This document shows, in pieces, positions 1 through 9,441 of a DNA stretch of 15,087 bases. Source of the stretch: Anaerolinea sp. (GTDB lineage: Bacteria > Chloroflexota > Anaerolineae > JAAEKA01); NCBI GenBank assembly GCA_014879765.1, contig JACSRL010000131.1, positions 1 to 15,087 of the forward strand, in the 5' to 3' direction. The translations under genes were made by a program, and so were the position numbers. Positions within the stretch are counted from its first letter, which is position 1. Each line of letters starts with the position of its first letter. The notes beneath the pieces were generated by a model, which saw only the letters and a list, made by a program, of their open reading frames with translations, was not told where the DNA came from and ran no database searches.

Positions 1-342
1 CGGCAGCATGCGCATCGCCAGGTCGGTGATGCCCAATACCGGCATGAACTCTTTGAGGGCGTACTTCCACGTTTCGCGCCCGGCGCGCAGCGCCAGCCCT
101 CTACCGCCGCGTTCACCGTACATATCATCCAGGGTTTGCTGAATAGCGCTAAATTCAGAGAACGTAAAGCCGAGCTGCAAGTTGTTGGGTGGGTAATTAT
201 TGACCAGATGGGAGAGCTTGGCCAGATTCAGCACCGCATTGACGCCGTGGTGCCCCATGATCTCTTCCATGGCTACCAAAACGATGCGCCCCATCTTGTT
301 GGGATAGTAATATTCAACCTTCTCGGCGGATATTTGACTCAT
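1..342 (-). CDS. V4R-like (4-vinyl reductase-type) protein, N-terminal part, cut by window edge
   Basis: An open frame of 114 codons starts with ATG at 342 and runs off the window at base 1 without a stop. The start lies 2 nt after the TAG of the hydrolase gene, so the two are almost certainly co-transcribed. The visible protein has no signal peptide. It contains the stretches NKMGRIVLVAMEEIMG (about residues 15-30), NYPPNN and MYGERGGRGLALRAGR (about 74-89). From memory this pattern occurs in the N-terminal half of Chloroflexota proteins that carry a V4R (4-vinyl reductase-like, small-molecule-binding) domain further on. The V4R part itself would lie outside the window, so the family call rests on the N-terminal half only. 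The ligand is unknown. Its place below a PATAN protein and a small GTPase suggests a sensor or adaptor role, which is inference. Confidence 0.6.
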   Translation of the reverse strand, partial: MSQISAEKVEYYYPNKMGRIVLVAMEEIMGHHGVNAVLNLAKLSHLVNNYPPNNLQLGFTFSEFSAIQQTLDDMYGERGGRGLALRAGRETWKYALKEFMPVLGITDLAMRMLP

Positions 343-344
343 GC

Positions 345-1172
345 CTAAACTACCTGGCCATTTGCGCTTGAATGATTGTGGTTGTTCAAAAAGCTGTGTA
401 CCGCTTGCAAAAAAAGCTCCGGTTCGTCTGTCATCGGGAAATGGCGCGATTGATCCAGCAAAGTAATTTCGACGGAGCGGACACCATTTTTTAGCAGATC
501 AGCGTTGCTTGGGGAAACAATTTTATCTTTGGCTCCGTAAATTCCCAGGGTTGGGATGTCGAGGGTGGGCAGTTTGCTGCGTAAGTCAGTGTCGCGTAAA
601 TCGCCAATGCTGCGGAAAAACGATTCAATGGTGGTCCGCTGCACATCTCTGAAGATCATCGTGCGCACTTTTTTGGAATCTTTGGCCAGCAAGATGCGCA
701 TGATGGAATGGAGCATAATGGGATAGCGCCAGATCAGCTTGGCAATGGAGCCGTAACCCGCCAGCTGCAAAAATGGGTGGAGGGACCGCCCGGTAACCGG
801 CGAACCAACCAGCGCTACTTTTTCGACACGTTCTGGGTGCGAGAGAGACATTTGCAGGGCGACGGTGCCGCCCATGGAGTGGCCAAAAATGGGTGCTTTT
901 TGGATGCCCAAAGCATCCATGAACTGGTTAACCATCTCGACATAGCTGTCAATTTGGAAAGGGGTTGTTTGAACTTGTGCTGCTTTAGCGGAATCTCCAA
1001 ACCCCCAAAAATCAAGGGCGTAAACGCGGTACCTCCTGGTGTTGGCCAGATTGATCATCATCTCGCGCCAAACATCCCAGGAATTTATCCAACCATGCAG
1101 TAAGATGATTGGCTGGCCCCGTCCTATTGATTCGTAATGGAGAATCCCTTGTTCGGTGACAATAGAACTCAC
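345..1172 (-). CDS. alpha/beta-fold hydrolase
   Basis: A 275-residue cytoplasmic protein of the usual length for the alpha/beta hydrolase family. The oxyanion-hole motif LLHGW is at about residues 24-28 and the nucleophile elbow GHSMGG is at 97-102 with Ser99. The probable acid is Asp216 in YGAKDKIV and the catalytic His is His244 in SRHFPMTDEPE, so the full Ser-Asp-His triad is present. A cap region lies between about 125 and 200. The start is GTG at 1172, preceded by GAGGT at a spacing of about 5 nt. The gene is followed after 2 nt by the V4R-like gene and preceded by a 325-base spacer after the GTPase gene. No signal peptide or membrane segment is visible. The substrate cannot be read from sequence; esterases, lipases, haloalkane dehalogenases and C-C hydrolases share this fold. 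Confidence 0.88.
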   Translation of the reverse strand: MSSIVTEQGILHYESIGRGQPIILLHGWINSWDVWREMMINLANTRRYRVYALDFWGFGDSAKAAQVQTTPFQIDSYVEMVNQFMDALGIQKAPIFGHSMGGTVALQMSLSHPERVEKVALVGSPVTGRSLHPFLQLAGYGSIAKLIWRYPIMLHSIMRILLAKDSKKVRTMIFRDVQRTTIESFFRSIGDLRDTDLRSKLPTLDIPTLGIYGAKDKIVSPSNADLLKNGVRSVEITLLDQSRHFPMTDEPELFLQAVHSFLNNHNHSSANGQVV

Positions 1173-1497
1173 GCTTACCTCAATTACCCCGTGTTTGTTG
1201 TCTTTAGAGCGATGGGTAATTTTGACAACGGCCGTTTAATTCACGTCATGCCTTAAACCAGTCGAAGCATGCCTTCATCTTTTGGGATGGTAAACGACTA
1301 AAGATTACCCTTAGCTTGTAAATTGCTGCGTATGCGATGTCTGGAAAAAGAAGCTGGTGTTCAGCGGACCACCATGATGGGTAAACGGTGCGCTTCAGCG
1401 GCATGATTTCGTGGACAGATGCACACCAAAAATAGTAGCAGTTAGCATTGATGAAAACTGTGAAAAGCGGGTAAAGGAGGTGTAAAGGTCACGTTAA
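1173..1497. other. 325-base spacer between GTPase and hydrolase genes
   Basis: I see no coding frame with a ribosome binding site here, no RNA gene and no convincing terminator. A short GCTG/CAGC hairpin followed by a T-run on the minus strand near 1345-1370 is too weak to call. The spacer contains the palindrome AACGGCCGTT. A possible -35 (TTGTCA, minus strand) adjoins that palindrome but has no good -10 partner. The hydrolase gene may therefore be read from upstream or from a non-canonical promoter. Confidence 0.5.
1227..1236. promoter_or_regulatory. AACGGCCGTT palindrome, copy 1 of 3
   Basis: A perfect 10-bp palindrome lying 54 bases upstream of the hydrolase GTG. The same ACGGCCGT core is found in the other two longer spacers of this gene block. 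It could be an operator half of a dispersed palindromic site; the function is unknown. Confidence 0.4.
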
Positions 1498-2046
1498 TCA
1501 GCTCTTATCGCCGTTTTCTTGATCCAGTTGGTCTAAAATCGAATAGAGCAATTCTAACAGAGCATTCTTAACGCTTTCCTTATCGGTGGCTACACAGGGC
1601 AGAATTTTTACTTCGGGCTTAAGCCGTAAGATAATCCGCAGATCTTCCGGTTCCCAGGCGTCTTCCATATCTTGCTTATTGGCAGCCACCACATAGGGCG
1701 TAGAGGCATAGCTCTCGAAGGTTTCCAGGATGCGTTTGGCTTCCCGAAAGGTTTCTGGCTTGGTGCTGTCTACCATCACGACAAAGCCGAGCATGCCTTG
1801 AGACAAAATGTCCCACATGAAGTCGAAGCGGCGCTGCCCGGGGGTGCCAAACAGGTAGAGTACCAGGTCATCGCCCACGGTAATACGGCCGAAATCCATG
1901 GCTACGGTGGTACTTTCTTTAACCTGTTCCGCCATACTGGAAATTTTTCGTTCCGTAGAAACGACATCAATTTCGCTTACAGAGCCAATGAACTGGGTCT
2001 TTCCGGCAGAAAATGGACCTGTGATTACCATTTTGACAGCTTGCAT
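1498..2046 (-). CDS. small Ras-like GTPase (COG2229 / MglA-CvnD type)
   Basis: A 182-residue single-domain P-loop GTPase. G1 is GPFSAGKT at residues 10-17. Candidate switch I threonines are Thr46-Thr47. The G3 region is FGTPGQ at 66-71, where the usual Asp of DxxG is replaced by Gly. G4 is NKQD at 123-126, giving guanine specificity, and a G5-like VATD is at 152-155. The FGTPGQ form is typical of the bacterial predicted-GTPase group that includes conservon CvnD proteins and relatives of MglA. Members act as molecular switches together with roadblock or PATAN proteins. The ATG at 2046 is preceded by AAGG at about 9 nt. The gene lies 128 bases below the DUF4388 gene and has no clear promoter of its own, so it is probably co-transcribed with it. 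No membrane anchor or lipid motif is visible. Confidence 0.9.
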   Translation of the reverse strand: MQAVKMVITGPFSAGKTQFIGSVSEIDVVSTERKISSMAEQVKESTTVAMDFGRITVGDDLVLYLFGTPGQRRFDFMWDILSQGMLGFVVMVDSTKPETFREAKRILETFESYASTPYVVAANKQDMEDAWEPEDLRIILRLKPEVKILPCVATDKESVKNALLELLYSILDQLDQENGDKS

Positions 2047-2147
2047 AAAGTACTACCTTCTTGAATGAGCGATGGTTTTGTGAATGATTTCTATCTGGTT
2101 GTGTTGGCTCCGAAAGAATGTTTGATACAGCACGGTGTTGCTGGGGC

Positions 2148-2167
2148 GAACGGCCGTACGGCCGTTC
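2148..2167. promoter_or_regulatory. 20-bp perfect palindrome, copy 2 of 3
   Basis: GAACGGCCGTACGGCCGTTC is a perfect inverted repeat without a spacer, holding two overlapping ACGGCCGT cores. It lies between the DUF4388 stop and the GTPase start. No U-run follows on either strand, so it is unlikely to be a simple terminator. It could be an operator or a cruciform-type repeat. Confidence 0.5.
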
Positions 2168-2174
2168 TCATCCC

Positions 2175-3011
2175 CTACAGCCCCCGAATGCGGTCGATGA
2201 GGCGAACTACAACCGACCGTTTAGCCGCTGGTGACGGTTCCGGTGGGGCTTTGCGCCGTGCTGGAGATTCTGTCTTTTCTGGAGCGGGTTTTGGTTGATT
2301 GACAAACTCAACCAGGCCAGCTTGCAGCATGCCGTACACAATGCGGCGGATTTCAAAATCGCTTAAATTGTTGGCTTTGGCTATTTGCCGGATGGAATTA
2401 CGCGGATTGACGAATGAAACCACCCGCCATTCTTCCACGGTCAGGTTGATGTTGCGTAAACGGGCATCCGGGCGGTCTGTAAAGCGCAGGGCCACATCGA
2501 GATCGGGCAGCTCTTCCTGAAGGATTTCCCACTCTTTCAGGCGGCGGCTGCCTTCCATGATGACGCTTTCCAGATCAATCGGAATGGTAATGTAGCCGCT
2601 GTTGGGCATTCGGTTGGCATCAAAGCGAAAAACACCCTCACCCCAGGTAAACAGTTTGTAGACTGTATCCAGTACATTCTGGCGCACGCTTTGGATGATG
2701 TCATTTTGGGTGACCCGACGCGCCGTTACCAGGAGGTGGCCAATTTCTTTGTCGCTTTTGCCTTCGGCATGGGACTGTATGACCTGGGCTTGCTCTGGAG
2801 AAAGCTTGCCGCTGGTTTGCAAAATCTGCGCCAGGTGATTTTTCCCGTTGTCATTCCCCATGTAAGCGTAGATAAGCTTTCCCTCACGGAAAGACATCTG
2901 GGCTGATTCACTTTCTGTCTGAATCGAAAGGGTGCCTGTTTTTCTCGCCAGGTTAATGAGATTGAGCAGTTGAGTTGTTGAGAAATCGCGCAGGTTGCCT
3001 TTAAGGGCCAT
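2175..3011 (-). CDS. DUF4388 (PATAN) domain protein with C-terminal winged-helix-like segment
   Basis: A 278-residue cytoplasmic protein. Residues 1 to about 65 fit the DUF4388/PATAN pattern: a GxL start (GNL at 5-7), the L(L)NLI helix, ARKTGTLSI at 22-30, then FREGKLIYAYMG at 41-52. The fold continues to about residue 130, where TWGEGVFRF marks the last strand. Residues 188-237 look like a winged helix: LTVEEWRVVSFV, NSIRQIAKANNLSDFEIRRIVYG-type helices and GLVEF. Residues 239-268 are a Pro/Lys/Glu/Ala-rich linker ending in a basic tip. PATAN domains are known as dimerising adaptors in bacterial signalling with response regulators and small GTPases. The gene is first in its cluster and has a strong promoter. 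ATG at 3011 has AGGA at about 9 nt. The partner is probably the adjacent GTPase, by context only. Confidence 0.88.
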   Translation of the reverse strand: MALKGNLRDFSTTQLLNLINLARKTGTLSIQTESESAQMSFREGKLIYAYMGNDNGKNHLAQILQTSGKLSPEQAQVIQSHAEGKSDKEIGHLLVTARRVTQNDIIQSVRQNVLDTVYKLFTWGEGVFRFDANRMPNSGYITIPIDLESVIMEGSRRLKEWEILQEELPDLDVALRFTDRPDARLRNINLTVEEWRVVSFVNPRNSIRQIAKANNLSDFEIRRIVYGMLQAGLVEFVNQPKPAPEKTESPARRKAPPEPSPAAKRSVVVRLIDRIRGL

Positions 3012-3081
3012 AGTTGTTTTTCCTGCTGAGTGTTGATGGCAGTTTTACCAGTAAGCTTTGTGTAAAAGGATTGACCAAAGC

Positions 3082-3110
3082 ATTATACATGGTGCAAATT
3101 TCATAGTCAA
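3082..3110 (-). promoter_or_regulatory. sigma70-type promoter of the DUF4388-GTPase cluster
   Basis: Read on the minus strand: -35 TTGACT (3105-3110), a 17-bp spacer, and -10 TATAAT (3082-3087, perfect). Transcription should start near 3075, giving a leader of about 64 nt before the ATG at 3011. Confidence 0.8.
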
Positions 3111-3164
3111 ACCTACTTATGTCACATAATTTGCCAGGCTTTCAGGAGAGCGCCCTTCAGTTGC

Positions 3165-3193
3165 TTGTACGGCCGTTCTTTCACGTGTACAAT
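3165..3193 (+). promoter_or_regulatory. probable promoter of tRNA-Leu
   Basis: -35-like TTGTAC (3165-3170), a 17-bp spacer and -10 TACAAT (3188-3193), placed 13 bases before the tRNA 5' end. The -35 is weak, but position and spacing fit. It diverges from the DUF4388 promoter. Confidence 0.55.
3167..3179. promoter_or_regulatory. GTACGGCCGTTCT, copy 3 of the palindromic site
   Basis: This 13-base word is identical to 2156-2168, the right half of the 20-bp palindrome. It overlaps the -35 and spacer of the tRNA promoter and lies about 57 bases upstream of the -35 of the divergent DUF4388 promoter. A protein bound here could affect either, which is inference. Confidence 0.4.
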
Positions 3194-3206
3194 TATTTTG
3201 CTGTCT

Positions 3207-3289
3207 GGGGCGGTGGCGAAATGGTAGACGCAGCAGACTTAAAATCTGCCGGACGTCAGTCCGTGTGGGTTCGAGTCCCACCCGCCCTA
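3207..3289 (+). tRNA. tRNA-Leu (anticodon UAA)
   Basis: An 83-nt class II tRNA that folds completely. The acceptor stem is GGGGCGG with CCGCCCT (first pair G-U), the D stem is GCG/CGC, and the anticodon stem is GCAGA/TCTGC. The anticodon loop CTTAAAA gives TAA at 3240-3242. The long variable arm has a 5-bp stem CGGAC/GTCCG, and the T arm is GTGGG-TTCGAGT-CCCAC. The discriminator base is A at 3289. The next bases are CCT, so the CCA end is not encoded and must be added. The long variable arm and the anticodon agree on leucine, reading UUA (and UUG by wobble). It stands alone, with its own promoter and a strong terminator. Confidence 0.96.
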
Positions 3290-3297
3290 CCTGGCCC

Positions 3298-3339
3298 AGG
3301 CCCGGAGTTCTTGCAGTGCAAGCTCCGGGCCTTTGCTTT
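3298..3339 (+). terminator. intrinsic terminator of tRNA-Leu
   Basis: A 10-bp stem AGGCCCGGAG (3298-3307) with CTCCGGGCCT (3323-3332), a TT bulge, then CTTGC/GCAAG and an AGT loop, followed by a T-rich run TTTGCTTT. It begins 9 bases after the tRNA 3' end. Confidence 0.82.
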
Positions 3340-3362
3340 CTGGGCGCAAGAAACAAAGACCC

Positions 3363-3430
3363 AGAGTTCGGAGGTCGCCACTCAGGTATCGCGTCATACA
3401 CAGATTCCGCGCCGGCGACCTCCGAATTCT
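3363..3430. repeat. long hairpin: 17-base inverted repeat with 34-base loop
   Basis: The arms are AGAGTTCGGAGGTCGCC (3363-3379) and GGCGACCTCCGAATTCT (3414-3430), matching at 16 of 17 positions. It lies in the gene-free stretch after the tRNA terminator. No T-run follows, so it looks more like a small mobile or REP-type palindromic unit than a terminator. The rest of 3340-3515 shows no gene. Confidence 0.6.
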
Positions 3431-3515
3431 GCGCGCGTCGGTCGGCCCCGTCCGGGGTGCTGCGCAAAGACCGGCCCGAGCGGTGAGCTATTTTCTAAAC
3501 AGACACCGCCGCGCC

Positions 3516-3691
3516 TGTCACGCTGAGCGAATGGGCCACGCGACGGCATTGACCTGCGTCGCCAGCGAAGCGTCTCCTGCGCCATGCGGCACGAGATTCT
3601 TCACTGGCGTTGGCTGCGCTGAAGTTCTGCGCTTGATCGAGATCGGTGGCTGTGCTCACATGATCGCGTGTTTGACCCGCTCAGCATGACA
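3516..3691. repeat. palindromic repeat element downstream of gyrA (TGTCAYGCTGAG family)
   Basis: A 176-base element whose ends are inverted: TGTCACGCTGAGCG (3516-3529) and CGCTCAGCATGACA (3678-3691), 13 of 14 matching. A second, inner hairpin pairs about 3560-3583 with 3588-3609 around ATGC. Its termini match the element upstream of gyrA. Sequences of this TGTCATGCTGAGCGMAGCG type are, from memory, dispersed in many environmental bacterial genomes. It starts 16 bases after the gyrA stop, so it may also act in transcription termination or mRNA stability. No protein is encoded. Confidence 0.65.
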
Positions 3692-3707
3692 GCACCAGCA
3701 TTCCTGC

Positions 3708-6599
<2,892 letters not shown>

Positions 6600-6620
6600 T
6601 AAATGATACCTCGACTGATA

Positions 6621-6698
6621 TGTCATGCTGAGGGCCGCCGAAGCATCCCGGCTCGTCGCTGCGGGGGGATGCTTCGCCGCAGACGGCTCAGCATGACA
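6621..6698. repeat. palindromic repeat element upstream of gyrA (TGTCATGCTGAG family)
   Basis: A 78-base element with perfect 12-bp inverted ends, TGTCATGCTGAG (6621-6632) and CTCAGCATGACA (6687-6698). An inner 10-bp inverted pair, GAAGCATCCC and GGGATGCTTC, allows a long hairpin. It fills much of the gap between the galT stop and the gyrA GTG. Its translation produces the spurious CHAEPSAAKH-type N-terminal extension of gyrA. It could lower read-through or stabilise the galT mRNA end; this is inference. Confidence 0.75.
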
Positions 6699-6744
6699 GG
6701 CGCAAGGCGCTTCGTTTGCCAAGACCGTCCCGCGGGTCGCAGCC

Positions 6745-7749
6745 TCAGATGGACACCGAGCGCAGAAAGGCGGCGCTGGCTTCGGGCAATGCCGTGTTGA
6801 TGTACATCCCGCTGCCCAACTCGAAGCCGGCCGACTGGCTGACGCGGGGGATCAGCGAAACGTACCAGTGCAGATAGTCGGCGTACCAGGCCTTGACCGG
6901 CGCCGTGCGCACGATGATGTTGTAATCAGGGTCGTTCAGCCCGAAGTAAAGGCGGCGCAGCACATCGCGCGCCAGGCCGGCCAGCCGCTGCAGCGAGATG
7001 GGCGAGACCATCAGAAAGCTGGAGTGGTGTTCGCGCGGCACGATCCAGACGTGAAACGGGGAGAGCGCGGCATAGGGCACGAATGCCACGTAGTCGTCGT
7101 TCTCGGCGATCACCCGCCGCCGGTCGCGCAGCTCATCCTCCAGCACGGCGCAGAAGACGCAGCAGCCGGTGTCATCGAAGTGACGCCGCGCCTCCTCGTC
7201 CCGCATGCGCACATCGTAGGGCGCCACCGGCAGGCCGATGATCTGGCTGTGCGGGTGCAGCAGCGAGGCGCCGGCGCGCACGCCGTGGTTCTTGAAGTAG
7301 ATCACATGCTCGATGCGGTCGTCCAGCGACATGACCACGCCGCGCATCTGAAAGGCCAGCAGGGTCAGCGCCAGCTCCTCCTCGGTCAACAGCGCCGGCG
7401 TGGTGTTGTGCTCGCGCGCTTCGACCACCACCTCGTGATAGCCGACGCCGGAGATGGCCCGGTGGACGCCGTCGAACTCGCGCACCCGGTCGCCCTGCTG
7501 GCTCAGGGCGGGAAACCTGTTCTTGACGACGCGCACCTGCCACTGGGGGTTGTCCTGGGGCAGGCGCAGCAGCTCCATCTCCGGCCCCTCCTCGTTGCCC
7601 ACGCAGAAGGGGCAATGGGGATCGTAGCTCTCCAGGCTTTCGTGCGTCGGTCGCTGCGACCAATCGACGAACTCCTCCGGCCGGCGGGCGCGCTCAGTGG
7701 AGATGATCACCCACTGTTTGGTGGCCATGTTCTGGCGCAGCTCAGGCAT
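6745..7749 (-). CDS. galT: galactose-1-phosphate uridylyltransferase
   Basis: A 334-residue HIT-superfamily nucleotidyltransferase. GalT exchanges UMP between UDP-glucose and galactose-1-phosphate in the Leloir pathway through a uridylylated histidine. The active-site motif HPHSQ is at residues 165-169, with His167 the expected nucleophile. A zinc-site pair CPFC is at 46-49 and KNHGVRAGASLLHPHSQ gives the typical preceding strand. The KNRFPAL motif at 76-82 and ELGSGMYIN at 310-318 are also family features. Length fits the short bacterial form. ATG at 7749 has GAGGA at 4-5 nt. It is the last gene of a tight amylase - small ORF - galT set, which suggests starch or galactoside breakdown. No galK or galE is in the window. 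Related ADP-glucose or other sugar-1-phosphate transferases share the motif, so the exact sugar is not proven. Confidence 0.88.
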   Translation of the reverse strand: MPELRQNMATKQWVIISTERARRPEEFVDWSQRPTHESLESYDPHCPFCVGNEEGPEMELLRLPQDNPQWQVRVVKNRFPALSQQGDRVREFDGVHRAISGVGYHEVVVEAREHNTTPALLTEEELALTLLAFQMRGVVMSLDDRIEHVIYFKNHGVRAGASLLHPHSQIIGLPVAPYDVRMRDEEARRHFDDTGCCVFCAVLEDELRDRRRVIAENDDYVAFVPYAALSPFHVWIVPREHHSSFLMVSPISLQRLAGLARDVLRRLYFGLNDPDYNIIVRTAPVKAWYADYLHWYVSLIPRVSQSAGFELGSGMYINTALPEASAAFLRSVSI

Positions 7750-7762
7750 GGGATCCTCGCAA

Positions 7763-7909
7763 CTACTGGCCTGACAGGGCGGCCAACGCGGCCGCCGACG
7801 AGTAGACGATCAACATCTGGGCCGCGCTGCCGGCCCAGAGCAGCAGCAGCCCCCTGAGCAGCCAGCGCACGGCGCCCTCCACAGGAAATTGCAGGAGATC
7901 AGGCGCCAT
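7763..7909 (-). CDS. small single-pass membrane protein (48 residues), unrecognised
   Basis: A short ORF that fits exactly between the amylase and galT. ATG at 7909 lies 3 nt after the amylase TAG, and its TAG at 7763 lies 13 nt before the galT ATG. It begins MAPDLLQFPVEGAVRW and then has a hydrophobic stretch from about residue 16 to 45 (LLRGLLLLWAGSAAQMLIVY and on), enough for one membrane span, and ends LSGQ. GAGAG upstream of the start is a weak ribosome site, and translational coupling to the amylase is likely. I recognise no family. Placement, start-stop spacing and hydrophobicity favour a real gene; its length and high GC mean chance cannot be excluded. Confidence 0.55.
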   Translation of the reverse strand: MAPDLLQFPVEGAVRWLLRGLLLLWAGSAAQMLIVYSSAAALAALSGQ

Positions 7910-7912
7910 CAG

Positions 7913-9403
7913 CTACTCTCGCTCGACCATGAAGAGATGATAGCCGTAGGGGGGCAGGTCGATGTACAGGCCGGCGCCCACCATGTCATCGCCGCGGCGT
8001 AGATAGGTCGTGTCGTTCAGCAGGTCGTTCAGCCGCCAGTCGCGGCCGGCCAGGGCGCGCATCTCCAGGGGAACCAGCGCCTGGGCGCGCTCGGACGAAA
8101 GGTTGACCACCACCAGGCGCAGTTCATCGCCCAGCGACCAGCGGTGGGCGACGACGTGGCGGTGCGTCGGGTTGCCCGCCCACTCCTCGGCCGGCTTGAG
8201 CGGCTGCCAGAGGCCGTCGTGGAAGATGGGATGGCGCAGCGCGGCCAGCAGCCGCCGGTAGAAGAGCTCCACGGCCCCCTGGCCGGCCTCGGCTGGCCGC
8301 CGGCCCAACTGCACCGGCAGCTTGACCTGCCAGCCGTCGAGCTGGCCCTCATGGAAGAGCCGCAGGCCGGGCAGGGTGTAGGTCAACGCGGCCGCGGCCA
8401 GGCTGCGCGGCCCGCCGAAGGCCGTGGCCGCGCGCTGCTCGTCGTGGTTCTCGGTGAAGCGAGCGAGATGCTGCTGATAGTCCGTCCCCGCGGTCAGGTG
8501 CAGGCGCACATCCATGGCGTCGTGCTCCAGCAGCCGGTCGTAGAGCCGCTTGTCGTAGGTGTAGTCGAAGCCCTGCTGCTGCAGCTCCCACTCCATATCC
8601 CAGTAGACCTCGGCCAGCAGAATGAAATCGGGAAAGCGCGCGTGCAGGTCGGTGGCCACGGCCGGCCAAAACTCGGCGCGCGGCGGCTCGAAGACGCCGC
8701 CCCAGGTGCGCAGGAAGATGTCGCGCGTCACCAGCATGGCCATGTCGCAGCGCGCGCCGTCGCAGCGCTCGGCGATGGCCAGCAGGATGTCGGCCATGGC
8801 CCGGCGGCTGGCCGCGCGGCGATAGTCGATCTGCACGGTGTCGGACCAGCCGTCCAGATAAGGGTCGCGGCCGTGGGCAAAGATGCGCCACTGGCCATCC
8901 ACGGTCACGTCGAAGTAGTTGACCGGCTGGCGCGCCAGGCTGTCGGGGCCGCCCTGCACCAGGCGCTCCGGGTGTTCGGCCAGCCAGGCATGGTCGCGCG
9001 CGAAGTGGTTGGGCACGAAGTCCAGCATCAGGCGCATGCCCCGCCCGGCCAGACGCTGGCGCAGGCTGGCCAGGCCCGCGTCGCCGCCCAGCGCGGCATC
9101 GACGCGATAGTCGGGGATGCTGTAGGGCGAGCCAACCACGTCGGCCTCGCTGTAGTCGGGCAGGGCCTTGCGGTATTCCGCTTGCAGCCCCGGATGCTCG
9201 ACCGCCACGCGGCGACCGGCGACGCTGCGCTGCCAGACGCCCATCAGCCAGACGCCGTCGAAGCCGTAGGCGGCGATGCGCGCCAGCTCGGCGTCGGGCA
9301 CGCTGTCCAGGGTCACCGGCTGCCCGGCCGCGCGGCTGAGCTGCTCCAGCCACGCCCAGGCATTGATTTCGTAAAGAGCAGGGTTTTTGGGCCAGTTAGT
9401 CAT
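7913..9403 (-). CDS. GH13 alpha-amylase family protein, cytoplasmic
   Basis: A 496-residue (beta/alpha)8 glycoside hydrolase of clan GH-H. The four family motifs are present: DFVPNH (128-133), GARCDMAM with the nucleophile Asp220, LLAEVYWD with the acid/base Glu265, and FTENHDE with the transition-state-stabilising Asp321. The C-terminal 100 residues form a beta domain. There is no signal peptide, so it should act inside the cell on imported malto-oligosaccharides or a related alpha-glucan; substrate is not readable. I chose ATG 9403, giving MTNWPKNPALYEINAW, with AGGGA about 7-8 nt upstream. A GTG at 9445 would add 14 polar residues and overlap the toxin stop. The gene is followed by the small ORF and galT. 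The start favours homologs that begin near the PALYEIN strand, recalled from memory. Confidence 0.87.
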   Translation of the reverse strand: MTNWPKNPALYEINAWAWLEQLSRAAGQPVTLDSVPDAELARIAAYGFDGVWLMGVWQRSVAGRRVAVEHPGLQAEYRKALPDYSEADVVGSPYSIPDYRVDAALGGDAGLASLRQRLAGRGMRLMLDFVPNHFARDHAWLAEHPERLVQGGPDSLARQPVNYFDVTVDGQWRIFAHGRDPYLDGWSDTVQIDYRRAASRRAMADILLAIAERCDGARCDMAMLVTRDIFLRTWGGVFEPPRAEFWPAVATDLHARFPDFILLAEVYWDMEWELQQQGFDYTYDKRLYDRLLEHDAMDVRLHLTAGTDYQQHLARFTENHDEQRAATAFGGPRSLAAAALTYTLPGLRLFHEGQLDGWQVKLPVQLGRRPAEAGQGAVELFYRRLLAALRHPIFHDGLWQPLKPAEEWAGNPTHRHVVAHRWSLGDELRLVVVNLSSERAQALVPLEMRALAGRDWRLNDLLNDTTYLRRGDDMVGAGLYIDLPPYGYHLFMVERE

Positions 9404-9441
9404 GATGAAGTCCCTATCTAATGAAGACCGGATGATCGGTT

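Noticed and set aside
2148..2167. Terminator of the DUF4388 gene
   Set aside because: The palindrome has no loop and no U-run after it, and the GTPase gene below has no good promoter, which favours read-through.
3119..3526. Plus-strand open frames running through the tRNA gene and hairpins
   Set aside because: They cross a complete tRNA and its terminator and have no ribosome site or recognisable protein.
6600..6722. Longer gyrA start at 6722, or ATG at 6626
   Set aside because: The extra residues translate the palindromic repeat (CHAEPSAAKH and SRDASAALSM), no ribosome site precedes either start, and GTG 6599 gives the normal GyrA N-terminus with GAGG in front.
6868..7857. Plus-strand open frame opposite galT and the small ORF
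   Set aside because: Antisense to a clear galT with HPHSQ and CPFC motifs; no domain of its own.
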